Below are positions 15,185 to 24,590 of a stretch of 64,000 nucleotides of DNA, one piece after another. The notes below the pieces were generated by a model that saw nothing but the letters and a program-made list of their open reading frames with translations, was not told where the DNA came from and did no database searches. The position numbers were made by a program, and so were the translations under genes. The DNA is from Actinomadura atramentaria DSM 43919 (lineage in GTDB: Bacteria > Actinomycetota > Actinomycetes > Streptosporangiales > Streptosporangiaceae), in the NCBI RefSeq assembly GCF_000381885.1, contig NZ_KB907213.1:170737-234736 (forward strand), given 5' to 3'. How positions within the stretch are numbered: position 1 is the first letter of the stretch; each line of letters starts with the position of its first letter.

Positions 15185-16411
15185 TCAGTTGGCGGGGCCG
15201 CGGTCCGTCCACTCGGCGACCTCGTAGACCTCGTAGTCCACGATCTCGCCGGGCTTGTGGAAGCGGTCGGGCACGTCCGACACGCGCAGCACGCGGTGCT
15301 GGCCCCGGTCCCCGGACGGCAGCGGCAGCGAGCCGTGCGGCGGCGTCACCACCAGGTCGCGGACGGCCAGCAGCAGTCCGCGCTTCGGGTCGATGATCCA
15401 CTGCCGCCGGTAGGTCCCCAGCCGCTTCGGCGCGGTGTAGAGGCCGAGCGGGACGGTCGACGCCACCGGCAGCGAGATCACGTTGCCCGGCCGCCCGGTC
15501 GGGTCCTTCGCCGTGCCCTCGGCGCGGACGCCCGGCAGCCCGGCGAGCATCCGGAACGCGGCCGCGCGGATCTTCGGCGGCGTCGGCGCGTCCGACAGCA
15601 GCGTCCCGGCGACCTCGCTCAGCGCCCGCGCGCGCTCGGCCCCCGCCAGCTCGCGCATCGGGCGCTCCGGACCGTCCGGGGACGCGGCGCGCCAGTGGCC
15701 CTTCAGGTCGAGCAGGGCGTCCTTGAGCTTGCCGGGGTCGGTGGGCAGGTCGCTGATCTGGGCGACGGTCAGGCCGAAGAACCGCACGTCGTCGTCCGGC
15801 GGCATCGGCTGGAGCCGCTCGTTGTCGCCCATGAAGATGAACGTCTTGCTGCCGTCGGCGTCCGGGTTCGGGATGTAGACGCGGTTCGGCGACCCGGCCG
15901 CGCGCCACTTCGCGGCGTCGGCGGGCTGCCACGGGTACCCGACCGGCCCGAGGCGGCGCTGGGACGAGGCCCCGGCGCGGGTCGTCCAGCTTTCGAGGAC
16001 CTGCCGCGAGTCCACCATGTAGTGGTCGGTCTTCGTGCCGACGCCGTTGATCTCGCCGGAGATCCGCTTGGTGTGCCAGTAGGTCCCCGCGGGGGCGTTC
16101 TCCGCGCTCGTCGCGGCGACGAGCAGCGCGTCGCCGGGCGCGACCGGGCCACCCACGGCCGGGCCGCCCGCCACCGGCGCGTGCGGCGTCGGCGCGCCGC
16201 CGTCGCCCGTCAGCGCGACGGCCGCGAGCGCGCCCGCCGCGACGGCCGTCGCCGTCACCGCGCTGACGAGCGGCACGCGGAAACCGGGCCGCGCGCGGCG
16301 CGTCCGGCGCGCGGGCTCCGCCCAGCGTCCGGCGCGCATCCGCAGCCGCTCGGGGCTCTCCTGCTTCGCGAGCGCCGTCCGCATCCCGCGCAGGGCGTCG
16401 AGTTCATCCAT
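15185..16411 (-). CDS. CU044_5270-family membrane protein, sigma-linked
   Basis: A 408-residue protein with a cytoplasmic N-terminus (MDELDALRGMRTALAKQESP), one membrane helix near 48-68 (VSAVTATAVAAGALAAVALT) and a long extracytoplasmic domain with TYWHTKRISGEI and PRRLGTY-type strands. The start overlaps the end of the ECF sigma gene (ATGGATGA region), so the two are translationally coupled. This arrangement is the hallmark of the CU044_5270 family in Streptosporangiales. An anti-sigma or sensing role is inferred from gene order; no anti-sigma zinc motif (HxxxCxxC) is present. Confidence 0.8.
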   Translation of the reverse strand: MDELDALRGMRTALAKQESPERLRMRAGRWAEPARRTRRARPGFRVPLVSAVTATAVAAGALAAVALTGDGGAPTPHAPVAGGPAVGGPVAPGDALLVAATSAENAPAGTYWHTKRISGEINGVGTKTDHYMVDSRQVLESWTTRAGASSQRRLGPVGYPWQPADAAKWRAAGSPNRVYIPNPDADGSKTFIFMGDNERLQPMPPDDDVRFFGLTVAQISDLPTDPGKLKDALLDLKGHWRAASPDGPERPMRELAGAERARALSEVAGTLLSDAPTPPKIRAAAFRMLAGLPGVRAEGTAKDPTGRPGNVISLPVASTVPLGLYTAPKRLGTYRRQWIIDPKRGLLLAVRDLVVTPPHGSLPLPSGDRGQHRVLRVSDVPDRFHKPGEIVDYEVYEVAEWTDRGPAN

Positions 16412-17042
16412 CGTTCTTCTCCTCGGGGAGGGCGCGGCGCAGCTTGGCGCGCGACCGGTGAATCCTGGCCTTGACGGTGCCGAGCGGCACGTCCAGCGTG
16501 GCCGCGATCTCGGCGTGGGAAAGCCCGCCCCACGCGTGCAGCAGCAGCGCGTCGCGGTCCTGGGCGCGCATTCCGGCGAGCGCCCGCGCGAGTTTCGGGC
16601 CGAGCGCGGCGGCCGCGGCCCGCGCGCTGGCGACCTCCGCGACGCCGTCCTCGGCGGGGTCGGTCCCCGTCCGGGCGAACGCCCGGTACATGCGGGTCTC
16701 CTGGCGGCGGTGGCGGGCGATGAGGTTGCTCGCGATGCCCCACAGCCAGGCCCCGAACTCGCTCCGGCCGTCGAACCGCTCGCGGCGGCGGAACGCGACG
16801 GCGAACGTCTCCGCGACGACGTCCTCGGCGAGCGGGTCCCCGAGGCGGCGGCGGATGTAGGCGTGCAGGCGGGGGGCGTGGCGGCGGAACAGCTCGCCGA
16901 ACGCCTCGGGGTCCTCGCGGGAGGCGGCGACGAGTTCCGCGTCGTCGAGCGCGTCTCCCCGCGGGTTCACCGCTGCGGTCGCGGCCACAAGCTTCTCTTC
17001 CTCGGCAACGGCTGGCTCCTTCGGACTGGGGGAAGCTGACAC
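16404..17042 (-). CDS. ECF-type RNA polymerase sigma factor
   Basis: A 212-residue sigma-70 family protein. Region 2 starts at FGELFRRHAPRLHAYIRRRL and contains DVVAETFAVAFRRRERFDG and WLWGIASNLIARHRRQE. Region 4 is ALAGMRAQDRDALLLHAWGG and the helix-turn-helix LSHAEIAATLDVPLGTVKAR. GTG 17042 has GGGAGAG upstream. It is followed by, and overlaps, a membrane protein that probably controls it. The N-terminal 35 residues before region 2 are acidic and extra. Confidence 0.9.
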   Translation of the reverse strand: MSASPSPKEPAVAEEEKLVAATAAVNPRGDALDDAELVAASREDPEAFGELFRRHAPRLHAYIRRRLGDPLAEDVVAETFAVAFRRRERFDGRSEFGAWLWGIASNLIARHRRQETRMYRAFARTGTDPAEDGVAEVASARAAAAALGPKLARALAGMRAQDRDALLLHAWGGLSHAEIAATLDVPLGTVKARIHRSRAKLRRALPEEKNDG

Positions 17043-17087
17043 CCGTCTCTCTCCCGAAGCGGCCCGGGCGGTTGCACCCGAAATGGA

Positions 17088-17119
17088 AACCGCCCCCGGC
17101 GGTCGTGCCGGGGGCGGTT
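17088..17119 (-). terminator. Hairpin terminator of the secreted-protein gene
   Basis: Perfect 13-bp stem AACCGCCCCCGGC / GCCGGGGGCGGTT with a 6-base loop, 14 bases beyond the stop of the minus-strand gene at 17133. It insulates the sigma operon that follows. Confidence 0.88.
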
Positions 17120-17132
17120 CTTCGGCGGAGAA

Positions 17133-17786
17133 TCAGGAGGTCGTGGCGGTGATCCGGATCGCCGGGGAGACCTTCAGCTCGGTGTTGAACGTGATGGATT
17201 CGCCCTCGGTCTTGAGCAGCGTCGGGCATCCGTTCGGGCCGTTGGCGTTGACCGACAGCTTCGCGGTGCCCGTCGTGTACTTGAGGGTCTGGGTGTCGTT
17301 GGCGTAGGTCGCGTTCGTCTTGGAGACGGCGAAGCTGCAGTTCTGCGAGATGATGACGAGGCCGTTGCCCCAGGTGGAGCCCTCGATCGACAGCGTCGCC
17401 GTCTTGGTGGCCGCGTTGTAGGACCTGCCGACGACGCTGACGTTCTCGGAGACGAACGTCCCGCTGAGGACCGTCGCGCTCGCGCCGCCCGGCCCGACGC
17501 AGTTGATCCCCTGCCGCGACGTCAGCGCGGCCAGCGCCCACCCGGCGGGCGGGGTGGCGGACGTCATCGAGCCCCACTCCTTGAGCGAGTCGCACGAGAC
17601 GAGGGTCTGCCCGGCCGCGTTCTTCAGCGTCAGCGGGCCGGTGGAGGTCGCGGTGAACTTGTCGTCGGCGGACGGGTTGTAGGTGGTCCACGTCGTCGTC
17701 GCCGCGTGGGCGGGAAGGGCCGCGACCGCCGCGAGGGCGACGGGGGCGGCGGCGAGGGCGAGGGTGCGGGGGAGCAGCCGGGACAT
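17133..17786 (-). CDS. Secreted protein of unknown function
   Basis: A 217-residue protein with a clear Sec signal peptide (RTLALAAAPVALAAVAALPAHA, cleavage after AHA near residue 28). The mature part is Thr/Ser/Asn-rich with strands such as GPLTLKNAAGQTLVSCDSL and GNGLVIISQNCSFAVS, and four Cys that could form two disulfides. No known domain is recognised; the composition suggests an all-beta surface protein. ATG 17786 follows AGGAGGTC, a strong ribosome binding site, which decides the start over the longer frame. Confidence 0.75.
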   Translation of the reverse strand: MSRLLPRTLALAAAPVALAAVAALPAHAATTTWTTYNPSADDKFTATSTGPLTLKNAAGQTLVSCDSLKEWGSMTSATPPAGWALAALTSRQGINCVGPGGASATVLSGTFVSENVSVVGRSYNAATKTATLSIEGSTWGNGLVIISQNCSFAVSKTNATYANDTQTLKYTTGTAKLSVNANGPNGCPTLLKTEGESITFNTELKVSPAIRITATTS

Positions 17787-17948
17787 GGGCGGTTGACCTC
17801 CTAGAGCCCGTACGAGACGGGCTTGCGGGGAACGATCCACGAAGCGGCATGAAGGTAACCGTTACACAACGACAAGATCAAGGATCTTCATCGAAAAAGC
17901 TGACCCCGGTCGCTCCGCGTCACCGCGCGCCCGGCCCGCCGCCCAGGG

Positions 17949-18872
17949 TCAGAAGACCGAGATGTGGACGTGGTCGTAATGGTTCGCGGTGATCCCGCCG
18001 CGGTTCTCCATTCCCCGCCAGCCGGGGCTGCGCATGTCGTAGATGCGCTGCTGCCAGATCACGTACTTGATGCCGAGGGAACTGGCGTGCGCGATGGCGT
18101 ACGCGGCGACCTGGTCGCCGTTCGCCTTGCGCGCGGCGGTCGGCATGACGCCGCCGCTGCTCTCCATGAAATCGCAGGCGCGGCCCGTCCCGTGGTCCTG
18201 CGGGTCGCCCGGACGGGTGCAGCCGATCGTCGGGAACGGCCCGAACTCGGCGTCGATGACCTGCTTGACGTGCATCATCCGCGGCGTGACGCCGCCCATT
18301 CCGACGCTCGGCGACTGCGGCTTGTACTTCTTCACCAACTGCCGAATTCGCGTCTTCTGCTTTTTCAGATCCTCGATCTCCTGCTGGAGGTCCTTGATCT
18401 TCTGCTGCGATTCCTTGCGCGCTTTCTCCTGCTCGTCGATCAGCTTCTGCGTCTGCTCGACCTTCGCGGCCTGGTTGCGCGCGACGTGCTGCGCGAGGCT
18501 CGCGGTGTTGAGGAAGTTCGACGGGTCGTCGGACGACAGGGCCGTCAGCGCCGGGTCCGTGCCGCCCGTCATGTACTGGTTCGCGGCGAGCTGGGCGACG
18601 AGCCGCTGCGCCTCGTCGAGCTGCTTCTTGAGCCCGTCGGCGTTCTTCATCGCCTTCTGGACGCCGTACTGGGCGTCCTTCAGCTTCGCGAGGTCGCCGC
18701 CGTACTCGCGGTCGAGCTTGTTGATCTGCTTGTTGAGCTGGGCGAGCTTGGCGGAGTCGCCCGGGTCGGCCTCGGCGGACGGCACCGCGCCCGCGACCGG
18801 GAGCGCGACGGCCGCCGCGGCGGCGAGCGCCAGGGCCGCGCGGCGGGCGCGGGCGGAGCTGCGGGACTCCAC
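17949..18872 (-). CDS. Secreted coiled-coil protein with VldE/ARB-07466-like C-terminal domain
   Basis: A 307-residue exported protein. It has a signal peptide (residues 1-35, AALALAAAAAVALPVAGA), a long coiled coil (about 45-185, KLAQLNKQINKLDREYGGDL, QQKIKDLQQEIEDLKKQK), and a C-terminal domain with a DAEFGPFPTIGCTRPGD start, DHGTGRACDFM, IKYVIWQQRIYD and NHYDHVHIS. The HxxG/RACDF and HYDHVH histidines resemble the metal site of peptidase-M15-like cell-wall proteins. A cell-wall remodelling role during growth or sporulation is likely. GTG 18872 has GAGGAGAGGAG upstream. It follows a secreted subtilase on the same strand. Confidence 0.82.
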   Translation of the reverse strand: MESRSSARARRAALALAAAAAVALPVAGAVPSAEADPGDSAKLAQLNKQINKLDREYGGDLAKLKDAQYGVQKAMKNADGLKKQLDEAQRLVAQLAANQYMTGGTDPALTALSSDDPSNFLNTASLAQHVARNQAAKVEQTQKLIDEQEKARKESQQKIKDLQQEIEDLKKQKTRIRQLVKKYKPQSPSVGMGGVTPRMMHVKQVIDAEFGPFPTIGCTRPGDPQDHGTGRACDFMESSGGVMPTAARKANGDQVAAYAIAHASSLGIKYVIWQQRIYDMRSPGWRGMENRGGITANHYDHVHISVF

Positions 18873-18914
18873 GGGGGCGTCTCCTCTCCTCGGGATCGCG
18901 GCGGCGGCGCCGGT

Positions 18915-18947
18915 CCGGGGCGGGCGCGCCGCGCGCGCCCGCCCCGG
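18915..18947 (-). terminator. Strong GC hairpin between subtilase and coiled-coil genes
   Basis: Perfect 15-bp stem CCGGGGCGGGCGCGC / GCGCGCCCGCCCCGG with a 3-base loop, about 120 bases after the subtilase stop and 43 upstream of the next start on the minus strand. It is probably a terminator and could also act as an attenuator for the coiled-coil gene. Confidence 0.7.
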
Positions 18948-19066
18948 TCACCGGGCCGGTCAGGGCATGAACGCTAACGAACCGGAACGAACCGCTCGGG
19001 CCAAGGGTAGCCGCCGCGGGCTCCGCGACGGCCCGTCCCCGGCACCGGGCATCCTACGGGAGGCCG

Positions 19067-20236
19067 TCAGAGGCCGGCCTTGTAGAGCAGCCGGTTCGGG
19101 GCGCCCTTCGGGAGCCGCCCGACGGCCTTCTTGGTGGAGTTGTCGTTCAGCCACTTCTGGACCTGCGGGAAGGTCGCCGTCCTGTGGCCCGCCAGGTACA
19201 GCGCCGCGACGCCCGCCACGTACGGGGACGCCATCGACGTGCCGCTCTCGGCGGCCTGGCGGTTGCCCGGCCACGTCGAGGTGATCCCGTAGCCCGGCGC
19301 GTTGATGTCGACGCACTTGCCGTAGTTGGAGAACGCGGCGCGGTTGTCGTAGATCGTCGTCGCGCCGACCGCCATCACCCAGCCCGCGCTGGCGGGCGAG
19401 TACTTGCAGGCGTCCTTGCCGTCGTTGCCCGCGGCGACCGTCACGAACACCTTCGACTTGGACAGGTTCTCCAGCGCCGTGTTCACCGCGGTGGACTTCG
19501 CGCCGCCGAGCGACAGGTTCGCGACGGCGGGCTTGGCGGCGTTCGTCTTCAGCCAGTTCGCGGCCTCGACGATGTCGGACATGTAGCCCTCGCCGTCGCA
19601 GTCCAGGACGCGCAGCGCCTTCAGCTTGACGCCCTTCGCGACGCCGTAGGTCTTCGAGCCGAGGATGCCCGCGACGTGCGTGCCGTGGCCGTTGCAGTCC
19701 GCGCCGTCGCCGTAGAACCGGGACGCCGTCCACGCGATGGACGCGCGTCCGCCGAAGTCCTTGTGCTTGACGTCGATACCGGTGTCGATGACGTAGGCGT
19801 TCACGCCGCTACCGGTGGACTTGTACGTGTACTTCTTGTCGCGCTTCTTGCTGCGCTGGTCGATGCGGTCGAGACCCCAGGGGAGCGGGGCCTTCTGCGT
19901 CGTGTCGATGTGGACGAGCTGGTCCTGCTCGATCGCCGCGACCGAGCTGTCGTGCCGCAGCTTGTCGAGCTGGCGCGCGTTCAGCTTGGCGACGAAGCCG
20001 TTGAGGACGCCGCCGAGGTGCCGCGTCCCCGTCGCGCTGACGCGGGCGGCGGCCGTCTTCGGCGACGCCCCGCCCCGCATGGTGACGATGTACTGCCCCG
20101 GCACCGGCCGTCCCTGCGCCGCCGTCACCGCGACGAGGTCGTCGTTCCCGGCGGCGAGGACGGGCACCGTCGCAACGGTGCTCGCGACGGCCGCGATCGA
20201 GCCGATGATCAGCAGCCTTCGGGGGGTGGGCCGCAC
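19067..20236 (-). CDS. Secreted S8 subtilisin-like serine protease
   Basis: A 389-residue preproenzyme. It has a signal peptide (1-28), an inhibitor-I9 propeptide (PGQYIVTMRGG to AIEQDQLVHID) and a peptidase S8 domain from about 115. The triad is complete: Asp151 in YVIDTGID, His in DCNGHGTHVAG, and Ser in SGTSMASPYVAGVAALYL. The oxyanion Asn lies in TVAAGNDGKD. The protease is autoprocessed and secreted, for nutrient scavenging or for maturation of secreted proteins. GTG 20236 follows GAAGGAGG. It resembles the aqualysin/proteinase K group. Confidence 0.93.
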   Translation of the reverse strand: MRPTPRRLLIIGSIAAVASTVATVPVLAAGNDDLVAVTAAQGRPVPGQYIVTMRGGASPKTAAARVSATGTRHLGGVLNGFVAKLNARQLDKLRHDSSVAAIEQDQLVHIDTTQKAPLPWGLDRIDQRSKKRDKKYTYKSTGSGVNAYVIDTGIDVKHKDFGGRASIAWTASRFYGDGADCNGHGTHVAGILGSKTYGVAKGVKLKALRVLDCDGEGYMSDIVEAANWLKTNAAKPAVANLSLGGAKSTAVNTALENLSKSKVFVTVAAGNDGKDACKYSPASAGWVMAVGATTIYDNRAAFSNYGKCVDINAPGYGITSTWPGNRQAAESGTSMASPYVAGVAALYLAGHRTATFPQVQKWLNDNSTKKAVGRLPKGAPNRLLYKAGL

Positions 20237-20353
20237 TGGGCCTCCTTCGGTCGTGAACGGACCCGGTCGGGGTCCGCGGACGTGATCGTTGATCGACCGA
20301 GGGGCACACTAATGGAACTCGCGACAACTAGTCGGACATTTGGTTAGAAGTCG

Positions 20354-21964
20354 CTATTTGGTACGAGTGAGGCGGCCCTGATACCCGACCGGGCGGCCGT
20401 CCTCGCTGCGGCTCCACGAGTACTGCAGCGTCCCGTCCGCCTGCCGCGCCACCTGGATGTGGCCGGGCGTGCAGGGCTTGCCGATGTCCAGGCGCATCTG
20501 GAGGGTGCTGCCCGTGCCGCGCGTCAACGACAGCGTTCCCGCGCAGCCTTCCTTGGGATAGGCGGCGCGGGCCGTCTTGTCGCCCTCCTGGAACGTGACC
20601 TGGACGGGGAACGAGCCGCCGTTGGTCTCGTTCACGACCGTGCCGGTCCACGTCCCGGCGAACGCGCCGGGGATCGCGGACACCGGGCGGCCGTCGGCGA
20701 CGTTCGCCGGGTCGCCGGTGGACCCGCCGTCGTCGCTGAACCTCGGCCAGAGCACCAGCGTGATGATCACGATGCCGACGAGCACGCCGACGCCGACCGA
20801 CAGCGCGAGGCCCAGCACCCGGCCGCCGCTCTCGGGCTCGTCCGGGACGGCGGGCAGCACGGCGGTGCCCGAGTCGGTGCGGTCGCCGCCCGCGCGCGAG
20901 AGGCCGGGGATCAGCGCGGTCCCGTCGTCGTCCGGCTCGGACGGCGGCACGGAGATCATCGCGGTCGCCTGCGCGTCCTCCCCCACCGCCGGCGTCGGCA
21001 CGGTCACCGGCGCGGGCGGGGCGGGGGCGGGGGCGGGCGCGGCGAGCGCCGGAGCGGCCGGGGCGGGAACGGGCACGGCGGGCGGCGTGCCGCCCATCGG
21101 CGACGGCAGGCCCGCGAGGGCGCGGGCCTCGGCGGCGAGCGGCGCGGGGAGGCGGGCGGCGAGAGCGCCGTCGTCGAGCAGGCGTTCGAGGACGCGCGCG
21201 GCGGTCGGCCGGTCGGCGGGGGACTTGGCGAGCGCGTCCGCCACCACGCCGCGCAGCGGCTCGGGCAGCGGCGCGAGGTCCGGGTCGTCGTACAGGACGC
21301 GCTGCGCCGTCTCCGCGGGCGGTCCCGCGCCGAACGGCGGCGCGCCCGCCGCCGCGAACAGCAGCGTCGCGCCCCACCCGAACACGTCCGCGGGCGCCCC
21401 GGCCCCCGCGCCGCCGAGCTGCTCGGGCGCCTGGTAGCCGGACGTCCCCTCGGGCACCGCCCCGACCGCCTCCAGCGCGCCCCGCAGCGCGACGTCGGTG
21501 ACGCGCGGCCCGTCCGGCCCGAGCAGGACGTTCGCGGGCCGGAAGTCGTGGTGGACGGCCCCGGCGCGGTGGACGGCGGCCAGCGCGACGGCCGTCCCCA
21601 CCGCGAGCCGCTCCAGCACCGCCGGGCCGCGCGGCCCCTCGTCGGCGACGAGCGCCGCCAGCGACGGCCCGTCCACGAACTCCCCGACGACGTAGGCGCG
21701 GTCGCCCTCGGTGCCCGCCGCCAGGATCTCGGCCGCGCAGAACCCCGACACCCGCCGCGCCGCCGCGAACGCCCCGGCGAACCGCGCGCCCGCCACCGGC
21801 CGGCCGTCCAGGGGGACGTGCAGCAGCTTGACCGCGACCGGCCGGCCGTCCCCGGCGCGTCCGGCGAACACCGCGCCGTGCTCCCCGACGCCGATCCTGC
21901 CGGTGATCGCGTACCCGCCGAGCGTGCGCGGATCGCCGGGCTGCAGCGGCAGCGCCTCGGGCAT
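20354..21964 (-). CDS. Membrane protein-kinase-like protein, divergent active site
   Basis: A 536-residue protein. Kinase-like domain 12-265: Gly loop [14 protein letters not shown] and ATP Lys in VAVKLLH are intact, but the catalytic loop reads [11 protein letters not shown] (the HRDxKPxN Lys is Arg) and the DFG site reads TDVALRG. Metal binding or activity may be changed. A Pro/Ala-rich linker (about 280-330) with a [12 protein letters not shown] segment, one membrane helix (about 385-408, [20 protein letters not shown]) and an extracellular lipocalin-like domain ([19 protein letters not shown]) follow. ATG 21964 has GGAGG eight bases upstream. Its role is likely envelope sensing. Confidence 0.8.
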   Translation of the reverse strand: MPEALPLQPGDPRTLGGYAITGRIGVGEHGAVFAGRAGDGRPVAVKLLHVPLDGRPVAGARFAGAFAAARRVSGFCAAEILAAGTEGDRAYVVGEFVDGPSLAALVADEGPRGPAVLERLAVGTAVALAAVHRAGAVHHDFRPANVLLGPDGPRVTDVALRGALEAVGAVPEGTSGYQAPEQLGGAGAGAPADVFGWGATLLFAAAGAPPFGAGPPAETAQRVLYDDPDLAPLPEPLRGVVADALAKSPADRPTAARVLERLLDDGALAARLPAPLAAEARALAGLPSPMGGTPPAVPVPAPAAPALAAPAPAPAPPAPVTVPTPAVGEDAQATAMISVPPSEPDDDGTALIPGLSRAGGDRTDSGTAVLPAVPDEPESGGRVLGLALSVGVGVLVGIVIITLVLWPRFSDDGGSTGDPANVADGRPVSAIPGAFAGTWTGTVVNETNGGSFPVQVTFQEGDKTARAAYPKEGCAGTLSLTRGTGSTLQMRLDIGKPCTPGHIQVARQADGTLQYSWSRSEDGRPVGYQGRLTRTK

Positions 21965-22021
21965 CTGACCAACCTCCGTGTCGTGGTGCGGGGGAGCGGG
22001 GCGGCGGGTACGGTCGGGCCG

Positions 22022-22462
22022 ATGCCTCGACGACCGCTCACCCGCGCCGCCCTGGACGAGCAGCGCGCCGGCCTCGGCCTCCCGCCGTACGCGGGGCCCG
22101 ACGAGACCCCCGCGCTGCGCCGCGCCGCGCTGGACACGGTGCTGGCCGCCCGCGCCGCCGGGGCCGCGCCGTCCCGGCCGGTGCTGACCGGCGCCGTCCG
22201 GTTCCTGCTCGACGAACTGGCGGCCCGCGCGCCGGGACGGTCCGTCGAGGTCCGGGTGCCGCCGCACGCGGCCGTGCAGTGCGTCGCAGGGCCGCACCAT
22301 ACCCGCGGAACGCCGCCCAACGTGGTCGAGATGTCGGCCGAAACGTGGATTTCTCTGGCGATCGGCGACATGACCTGGGCGGACGCGCTGGCCGCCCACG
22401 CGGTCGCGGCGAGCGGCCCCCGCGCCGATCTCTCGGCCCAGCTCCCGCTGCTGCCGTCCTGA
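22022..22462 (+). CDS. Sterol-carrier-family protein
   Basis: A 146-residue protein. [38 protein letters not shown] and [20 protein letters not shown] match the actinobacterial SCP2-related family commonly annotated as sterol carrier family protein. Members often sit close to purF, as here. A lipid-binding pocket is likely; no enzyme motif is visible. It is divergent from the kinase-like gene, with 57 bases between starts. Confidence 0.8.
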   Translation: MPRRPLTRAALDEQRAGLGLPPYAGPDETPALRRAALDTVLAARAAGAAPSRPVLTGAVRFLLDELAARAPGRSVEVRVPPHAAVQCVAGPHHTRGTPPNVVEMSAETWISLAIGDMTWADALAAHAVAASGPRADLSAQLPLLPS

Positions 22463-22547
22463 CGCGCCCGTCCGGCCGCGGCCGAGTTATCCACAGCCTC
22501 CGGCGCGGTTTTGGCGGGGCGTGACGGGCGGTGAGGGTGGTCCCGAG

Positions 22548-22570
22548 GCCGCGCCCGGACCGGGCGCGGC
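22548..22570. terminator. Hairpin between convergent genes
   Basis: Perfect 10-bp stem GCCGCGCCCG / CGGGCGCGGC with a 3-base loop, 86 bases after the sterol-carrier gene stop and 32 beyond the DUF4190 gene stop on the other strand. It is likely bidirectional. Confidence 0.72.
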
Positions 22571-22601
22571 ACCGGACAAAGGGGTCAAAGTGATGTTTGT
22601 C

Positions 22602-22979
22602 TCACGTTCCGGGGGCGGACGTGTCGCGGATGAAGGGGAACTCCCGCTGCACGCAGCGTTCGCGCGCCTCCGGGTCGCGGTCGCCGCACTTGGCCGCCTT
22701 GCCCAGCAGCAGCGCCAGCAGCACCCCGCCGATCACCAGCGCCGCCGCCGAGCAGGCGACCCCGGCCAGCGCCGCCCGCCGCCGTCCGCCGCCCCGCCGC
22801 AGCGCGACGGCCCCGAGGACGAGCCCCACCGCGGCCGGGAGCAGCCCGAGCAGGCACGCGGACAACCCCGCCAGGCCGACGATCCCGAGCGTCAGCGCCG
22901 CCGTCGCGAGCGGGTCGCGCTGCGGCGCCCCCGGCGGCGTGTACGTGCGGTAGCCCGGCTGCTGGCCCGGCTTGGCCAT
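22602..22979 (-). CDS. DUF4190-type small membrane protein
   Basis: A 125-residue protein with a polar, Pro-rich N-terminus (GYRTYTPPGAPQRDPLATAA) and two membrane helices (LGIVGLAGLSACLLGLLPAA and VACSAAALVIGGVLLALLLG). A short outside tail with CGDRDPEARERCVQ may form a disulfide. The sequence fits the DUF4190 pattern of actinomycete membrane proteins with unknown function. It points away from purF, and their starts are 127 bases apart. Confidence 0.78.
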   Translation of the reverse strand: MAKPGQQPGYRTYTPPGAPQRDPLATAALTLGIVGLAGLSACLLGLLPAAVGLVLGAVALRRGGGRRRAALAGVACSAAALVIGGVLLALLLGKAAKCGDRDPEARERCVQREFPFIRDTSAPGT

Positions 22980-23106
22980 GCGTCCCTCCCCCTGTCGGCC
23001 ACCAGGGTCGCGCGCACGGTTCCCAAGCCGAGATATTCCCAGGTAAAGGTCTGTTCACGAGCCGCGCCGAGCGGAGCAGCGAGACCCGCCATCTACACTG
23101 GCGGGC

Positions 23107-24570
23107 GTGCCTCTCCGCGATGGACGACTGAGCCACGACCTCGACCCCTCCGACCGCGCCCCCCAGGACGCCTGCGGCGTCTTCGGCGTCTGGGTCCCCC
23201 CGGAGCACGCAGGCCGTGCCGAGGTCGGCAAGCTCGCCTACTTCGGCCTCTACGCGCTCCAGCACCGGGGCCAGGAGTCCGCCGGGATCTCCGTCAGCGA
23301 CGGTGCCCGCATCGTCGTCTACAAGGACATGGGACTCGTCCCCCAGGTCTTCGACGAGTCCGTCCTGTCCACGCTGCGCGGCCACCTGGCCGTCGGCCAC
23401 TGCCGCTACTCCACCACCGGCTCGCCCACCTGGGAGAACGCCCAGCCGACGTTCCGCTCCACCGGCACGGGCGGCCTCGCGCTCGCCCACAACGGCAACC
23501 TGATCAACACCCCCGAGCTCGCGGCCCGCCTCGCCCCCGGCGAGCGCGCCTCGACGGCGGCGACGTCCGACACCGACGTCCTCACCGCGCTGCTGGCCAC
23601 CCGCGAGGGCGGCACGATGGCGGCGGCCCGGGAGATCCTGCCCGTCACGCGCGGCGCGTTCTCGCTGGTCTTCATGGACGAGGGCACGCTGTACGCCGCC
23701 CGCGACCCCGAGGGCATCCGCCCGCTCGTCCTCGGGCAGTGGGAGGACACCGGCTGGGTCGTCGCGTCCGAGACGGCGGCGCTGGACATCGTCGGCGCGC
23801 GGTTCGTCCGGGAGATCGAGCCCGGCGAGCTGGTCGCGATCGACGGCGACGGCGTCCGCGCCGAGCGGTTCGCCGACGCGCGCCCGAAGGGCTGCCTGTT
23901 CGAGTACGTGTACCTCGCGCGCCCCGACACCACCATCGCGGGCCGCAGCGTGCAGGCCACCCGCGTCGAGGTCGGCCGCCGGCTCGCGCTGGAGCACCCC
24001 GTCGAGGCCGACATGGTCATCCCGACGCCCGAGTCCGGCACGCCCGCCGCGATCGGGTACGCCGAGGCGTCCGGCATCCCCTACGGCCAGGGCCTGGTGA
24101 AGAACTCCTACGTCGGCCGGACGTTCATCCAGCCGTCGCAGACCATCCGGCAGCTCGGCATCCGGCTGAAGCTCAACCCGCTGCGCGAGGCGATCGAGGG
24201 CAAGCGGCTCGTCGTCGTGGACGACTCCATCGTCCGCGGCAACACCCAGCGCCAGGTCGTCGCGCTGCTGCGCGAGGCGGGCGCGGCGGAGGTCCACGTC
24301 CGGATCTCCAGCCCGCCGGTGTCGTGGCCGTGCTTCTACGGCATCGACTTCGCCACCCGCGCCGAGCTGATCGCCGGGCGGCTCGACGTCGCGGGCATCC
24401 GCGACTCGATCAACGCCGACTCCCTCGGGTTCATCTCGCTCGACGAGCTGATCGCCGCGTCCCGCATCCCGAAGGACCGGCTGTGCCGGGCGTGCTTCGA
24501 CGGGGAGTACCCGATCCCCGTCGAGGAGAGCGCGCGCGGCAAGCACCTCCTGGAGCCGTCCCGGCCGTGA
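23107..24570 (+). CDS. purF: Amidophosphoribosyltransferase
   Basis: A 487-residue enzyme catalysing the first committed step of purine synthesis (PRPP plus glutamine to phosphoribosylamine). A short propeptide is cleaved before the nucleophile Cys23 in PQDACGVFGVW. The Ntn glutaminase domain has YGLYALQHRGQESAGI-type sequence and CRYSTTGSPTWENAQP. The PRPP-binding motif is VVVDDSIVRGNTQRQVV. Four later Cys (KGCLFEY, WPCFYG, RLCRACFDG) match the Fe-S cluster ligands of the Bacillus-type enzyme. GTG 23107 is the start. purM follows 20 bases after the stop. Confidence 0.97.
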   Translation: MPLRDGRLSHDLDPSDRAPQDACGVFGVWVPPEHAGRAEVGKLAYFGLYALQHRGQESAGISVSDGARIVVYKDMGLVPQVFDESVLSTLRGHLAVGHCRYSTTGSPTWENAQPTFRSTGTGGLALAHNGNLINTPELAARLAPGERASTAATSDTDVLTALLATREGGTMAAAREILPVTRGAFSLVFMDEGTLYAARDPEGIRPLVLGQWEDTGWVVASETAALDIVGARFVREIEPGELVAIDGDGVRAERFADARPKGCLFEYVYLARPDTTIAGRSVQATRVEVGRRLALEHPVEADMVIPTPESGTPAAIGYAEASGIPYGQGLVKNSYVGRTFIQPSQTIRQLGIRLKLNPLREAIEGKRLVVVDDSIVRGNTQRQVVALLREAGAAEVHVRISSPPVSWPCFYGIDFATRAELIAGRLDVAGIRDSINADSLGFISLDELIAASRIPKDRLCRACFDGEYPIPVEESARGKHLLEPSRP

Positions 24571-24590
24571 CCGAGCACGAGAGGGAACCG

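Noticed and set aside
15185..16411. Classical zinc-binding anti-sigma factor
   Set aside because: The HxxxCxxC motif is absent. Only gene order supports a regulatory link, so the family name CU044_5270 is used instead.
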